45,391 bases of DNA, taken from Prochlorothrix hollandica PCC 9006 = CALU 1027 (GTDB lineage Bacteria > Cyanobacteriota > Cyanobacteriia > Prochlorotrichales > Prochlorotrichaceae). Position 1 is the first letter of the stretch; every line of letters starts with the position of its first letter. The notes below the pieces were generated by a model. The model had not been told where the DNA came from. It ran no database searches and worked only from the letters and a program-made list of their open reading frames with translations. The stretch lies in assembly GCF_000332315.1 (NCBI RefSeq), contig NZ_KB235938.1:24409-69799 (forward strand), written 5' to 3'. The translations under genes and the position numbers were made by a program. This document shows, one piece after another, positions 43,167 through 45,391 of this stretch.

Positions 43167-44375
43167 TTAATAAAGATCTACACCATCTCCGGGTAAAACT
43201 TTCACCACAGTAGATTTCTTAGCAGATGGCTTCAACTCTTCGTTAGTTTCATACGGCTTATTGTCTTCATGTGCAATTTCTTTACTAAGCTGAATTATTT
43301 CAAGTTGATTGCTTGAAATATAAAACTCAACATCATTTTCGTACAGCAAGTTAAAGTAAGCGTTGGAAGTGAGTAAATTTGCGTTAATTGGCTTTAACCA
43401 CCCCTTCTTTACCGATTCATAGGTTAGAAGCCATTTTTCATCGAACAATTCAATGCTAGTTAACTCAGATTCTAATCCAGAAACATCTAAATAACCAGCG
43501 ATTAAACCGCTATCTCTCATGTCCAGGAGTATTAAAATAGAAATTGAATCGCCAAGTAAAACAATTTTTTCAGCCACTTGAACATCAATAGCTATCTTTA
43601 AACTCTTTAGGAGCCAAAGTGACCAAAAAACTTCAAATAGATGACCTTTAAAGCAATGAATTGATATAATTTCTTTCGCCAATACTCCAACTTTTTCTTT
43701 GGAAACTAGAGATTCATTACTTATAAGAATTCTAGTGACTTCTGGAAGAGTAGAGGGTTCACTAAGAGCAGACTTTAAAAGTAAAGACTCAAATGTATCC
43801 CAGTTTTCAGGTAGTATCTCTAAATATTCTAGCCGTTTAACAGCATATCTTAACACCGTATCTCTAGGATACTTTTGAGCATATTCGAAAGCCAAGCTAA
43901 AATAGCGGTATAAATCTGTTCTCTGACTAGTCTTGCCAGTTCTAAATTCAAATCTGCTGAGAAATATAGACCAAAAGCTTTCAAACGGAACTGGAAAACA
44001 TTCTATAACTGTTTTTTCCGCATTAATGTCAAGATGGTAGAAAGTAAGTAATGATTGCAAGCACTTTAATGTTTTTTCTGCATTAGTGGAATCTGAAAAG
44101 AATAAAAAATAATCGTCATAATACCTTGCACCGTTTGAATCACCAATTTTGCTTACCAATTCCTGATCAATTTTGCATGCAATTATTTCCGAAATAATGA
44201 GTGATGTATCGGGACCAGTTGGAATCCCTATTGTTTGCCCTGATTGAGTATTTCGCACATCTCGATCTAAGATATTGCCCAAAAGAGAATAGTCATCCCT
44301 CTTTTCCTTGGCTATAGGTTTAGTATGAATTGCCCATGGAATAATGTGAGTATAAATAGTTGAATAATATCTAGA
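43167..44375 (-). pseudogene. Abi/UG-type (defence) reverse transcriptase, 5' part removed by IS630 insertion
   Basis: The open frame encodes RT motifs. SRYYSTIYTHIIPWAIHTK is the segment just after the first catalytic Asp. RNTQSGQTIGIPTGPDTSLI and the catalytic YYDD box ARYYDDYFLFF follow, then LDINAEKTVIE. About 260 residues of helical repeat-like sequence come next, as in Abi and UG (unknown group) defence RTs. No methionine start is needed upstream: the frame stays open to the IS630 end at 44376, where the gene is cut just after the first catalytic Asp codon. The missing N-terminus should lie beyond the IS, outside the window. The exact RT group is not assigned. Confidence 0.85.
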
Positions 44376-45391
44376 TACAGCAGTCCCAAATGGGTCGTAT
44401 TTATTTTATAATAGAAACCCAAGGTATTTCATTGGACAAGTGTATGCAAATGATTTCAACTTCTGAAGAATCCAGTGATTTAAAAGACCTTGAGGATTTT
44501 ATCCGAAGTAATCCACATCCTCAAGAACTTAAACGTGGTTTGGTCATTCAGATGTTGTCGGAACAGATCCCGATAAGTAAGATCATGAAAATATTAGGAG
44601 TGTCTGAGTCATTTGTACTTAAGTGGAAAAATATATTTGCTCTAGATGGAGTAGAAGCATTGAAACTTCAATATGCCGGTTCGGAAGGATATTTATCTCA
44701 GAAACAGCAAGAAGAAATACATCAATTCCTACAATCTAAGAGTGCATGGACTTTGGATGAGCTAAAATATCATGTTTTAGTAACTTATGACGTTATTTAT
44801 CAATCGGATCAAAGTTACCATAATATGTTTCATGAAGCTAAAATTAGTTGGAAGAAAACTCAAAAAAGAACCCCAAAAAGGATCCAGAGAAAGTTGAGGA
44901 ACGGCGTGTTGAAATCAAAGATTTATTGGAGAAATGTACAGATAGCATAATGCCTGAAAAGCTTGTGGTGTGGTTTGTTGACGAATGTCATCTGTTGTGG
45001 GGAGATGTCTTAGGCTATGTTTGGGGTAAGCAGAGTGAACGACTGGAAGTACCCATAACTAATGAGAGAGAAAGAGTAACATATTATGGAGCATTGAATT
45101 ATTTGACTGGTAAATTTGTTGTTCAACAATATGATGCTGGAAATTCAGCTAATACAGTGGAGTTTGTTAAATATTTAAGAAGCTTGTTCCTCGAATCAAG
45201 ACATTTAATAATTTGGGATGGAGCTAGTTATCATAAATATAAGGAAATGGCAGATTACCTCAAAGATATCAATCAAGGTATTGAGAAGGAAAACTGGCCA
45301 GTAACTTGTGAATTATTTGCGCCTCACGATCCAGACCAGAACCCAGTAGAAGATGTTTGGCTCAAGGCCAAGAGCTTTGTAAGAGAATATT
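44376..45391 (+). mobile_element. IS630-family insertion sequence, right end outside window
   Basis: The element begins at a TA with TACAGCAGTCCCAAATGGG, which is the left end of the MITE A family. It carries a DDE transposase. It is AT-rich and has inserted into the reverse-transcriptase gene. The window stops inside it, so the right end and TA duplication cannot be seen. Confidence 0.88.
44444..45391 (+). CDS. IS630-family transposase, two frames joined by a probable -1 frameshift, partial
   Basis: Frame 1 (to the stop at 44950) encodes the N-terminal helix-turn-helix domains: FIRSNPHPQELKRGLVIQML, ISKIMKILGVSESFVLKWKN and WTLDELKYHVLV. At 44862-44868 lies A AAA AAG, where tRNA-Lys can slip back one base; from 44866 frame -1 continues NPKKDPEKVEERRVEIKDLL. 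That frame contains the DDE catalytic core: VVWFVDECHLLWGD (first Asp), LIIWDGASYHK (second Asp) and HDPDQNPVEDVWL (Glu in the NPxE motif). The frame remains open to the end of the window. Either programmed frameshifting or a mutation explains the split; the A6G run favours the former, as in several IS630 groups. ATG 44444 is the likely start. Confidence 0.8.

Noticed and set aside
44280-44282. TTG as a genuine start of the reverse transcriptase
   Set aside because: The frame continues upstream with clear RT motif sequence (SRYYSTIYTHIIPWA), so the gene is interrupted by the IS and does not start here.

Overview
The window looks like a chromosomal segment of a cyanobacterium. HIP1 octamers (GCGATCGC) and GATC-rich HIP1-like sites are dense in most of the first 33 kb. 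The gene content also fits: a CtaA-type copper P-ATPase, IspH of the long cyanobacterial form, a PEP-CTERM protein, a DUF4359 protein, and a pentapeptide-repeat giant. The genus cannot be fixed from sequence alone; a GC-rich filamentous type such as Prochlorothrix would be only a guess.

Region 1 (about 0.2-33.1 kb) is GC-rich, host-adapted DNA with ordinary genes in short operons: a TpsB outer-membrane transporter, a TPR-retropepsin fusion, a truncated STAS gene, a 1172-residue pentapeptide/HNH-like/M15-like protein, a histidine kinase, a 3-methyladenine DNA glycosylase, a Crp/Fnr regulator, a DUF393 protein with an FtsE-like ATPase, IspH, a sulfotransferase pair, an SDR, a copper ATPase, an amidohydrolase with DUF4359, a PEP-CTERM protein, HisB, L33-S18, a TonB-like protein and a zinc-ribbon membrane protein. 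The spaces between them are littered with small mobile DNA. Eight copies of a ~103-bp TA-flanked MITE were found (two more repeat families are described below), plus many 12-38 bp tandem repeats. Many of those tandem repeats lie inside genes and stay in frame.

Region 2 (about 33.2-45.4 kb) is accessory DNA. Three sites of 86-87 bp (33235, 36771, 41431) have the layout of integron attC sites, and a fourth half-site lies at 43107. By the position of their extra (unpaired) bases they all point along the minus strand. No integron integrase is in the window, so this looks like a CALIN (attC cluster lacking an integrase). An AT-rich two-gene module lies between the first two attC sites: an adenine-specific DNA methyltransferase and an unknown 269-residue protein, running opposite to the attC polarity. 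It is the best candidate here for an undescribed defence-type system. Next come a DUF1348 (NTF2-like) gene ending 6 bp from an attC, a more host-like PNPOx/ADH-fragment/GST cluster with a divergent LysR regulator, a NUDIX gene, a DUF1016 PDDEXK nuclease and a DUF433 remnant. The last gene is an Abi/UG-type (defence) reverse transcriptase whose 5' part has been cut off by an IS630-family element.

That IS630 element runs off the end of the window. Its left end matches the left end of the ~103-bp MITE family at 22 of 23 bases, so it (or a close relative) is the likely source of the transposase that spread the MITEs. A second, ~275-bp MITE family has GTAACTATTCAGGG-like inverted ends; one copy supplies the last nine codons of the NUDIX gene. 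IS200/IS605-type ends are present at 4676 (truncating the STAS gene) and 21090-21356.
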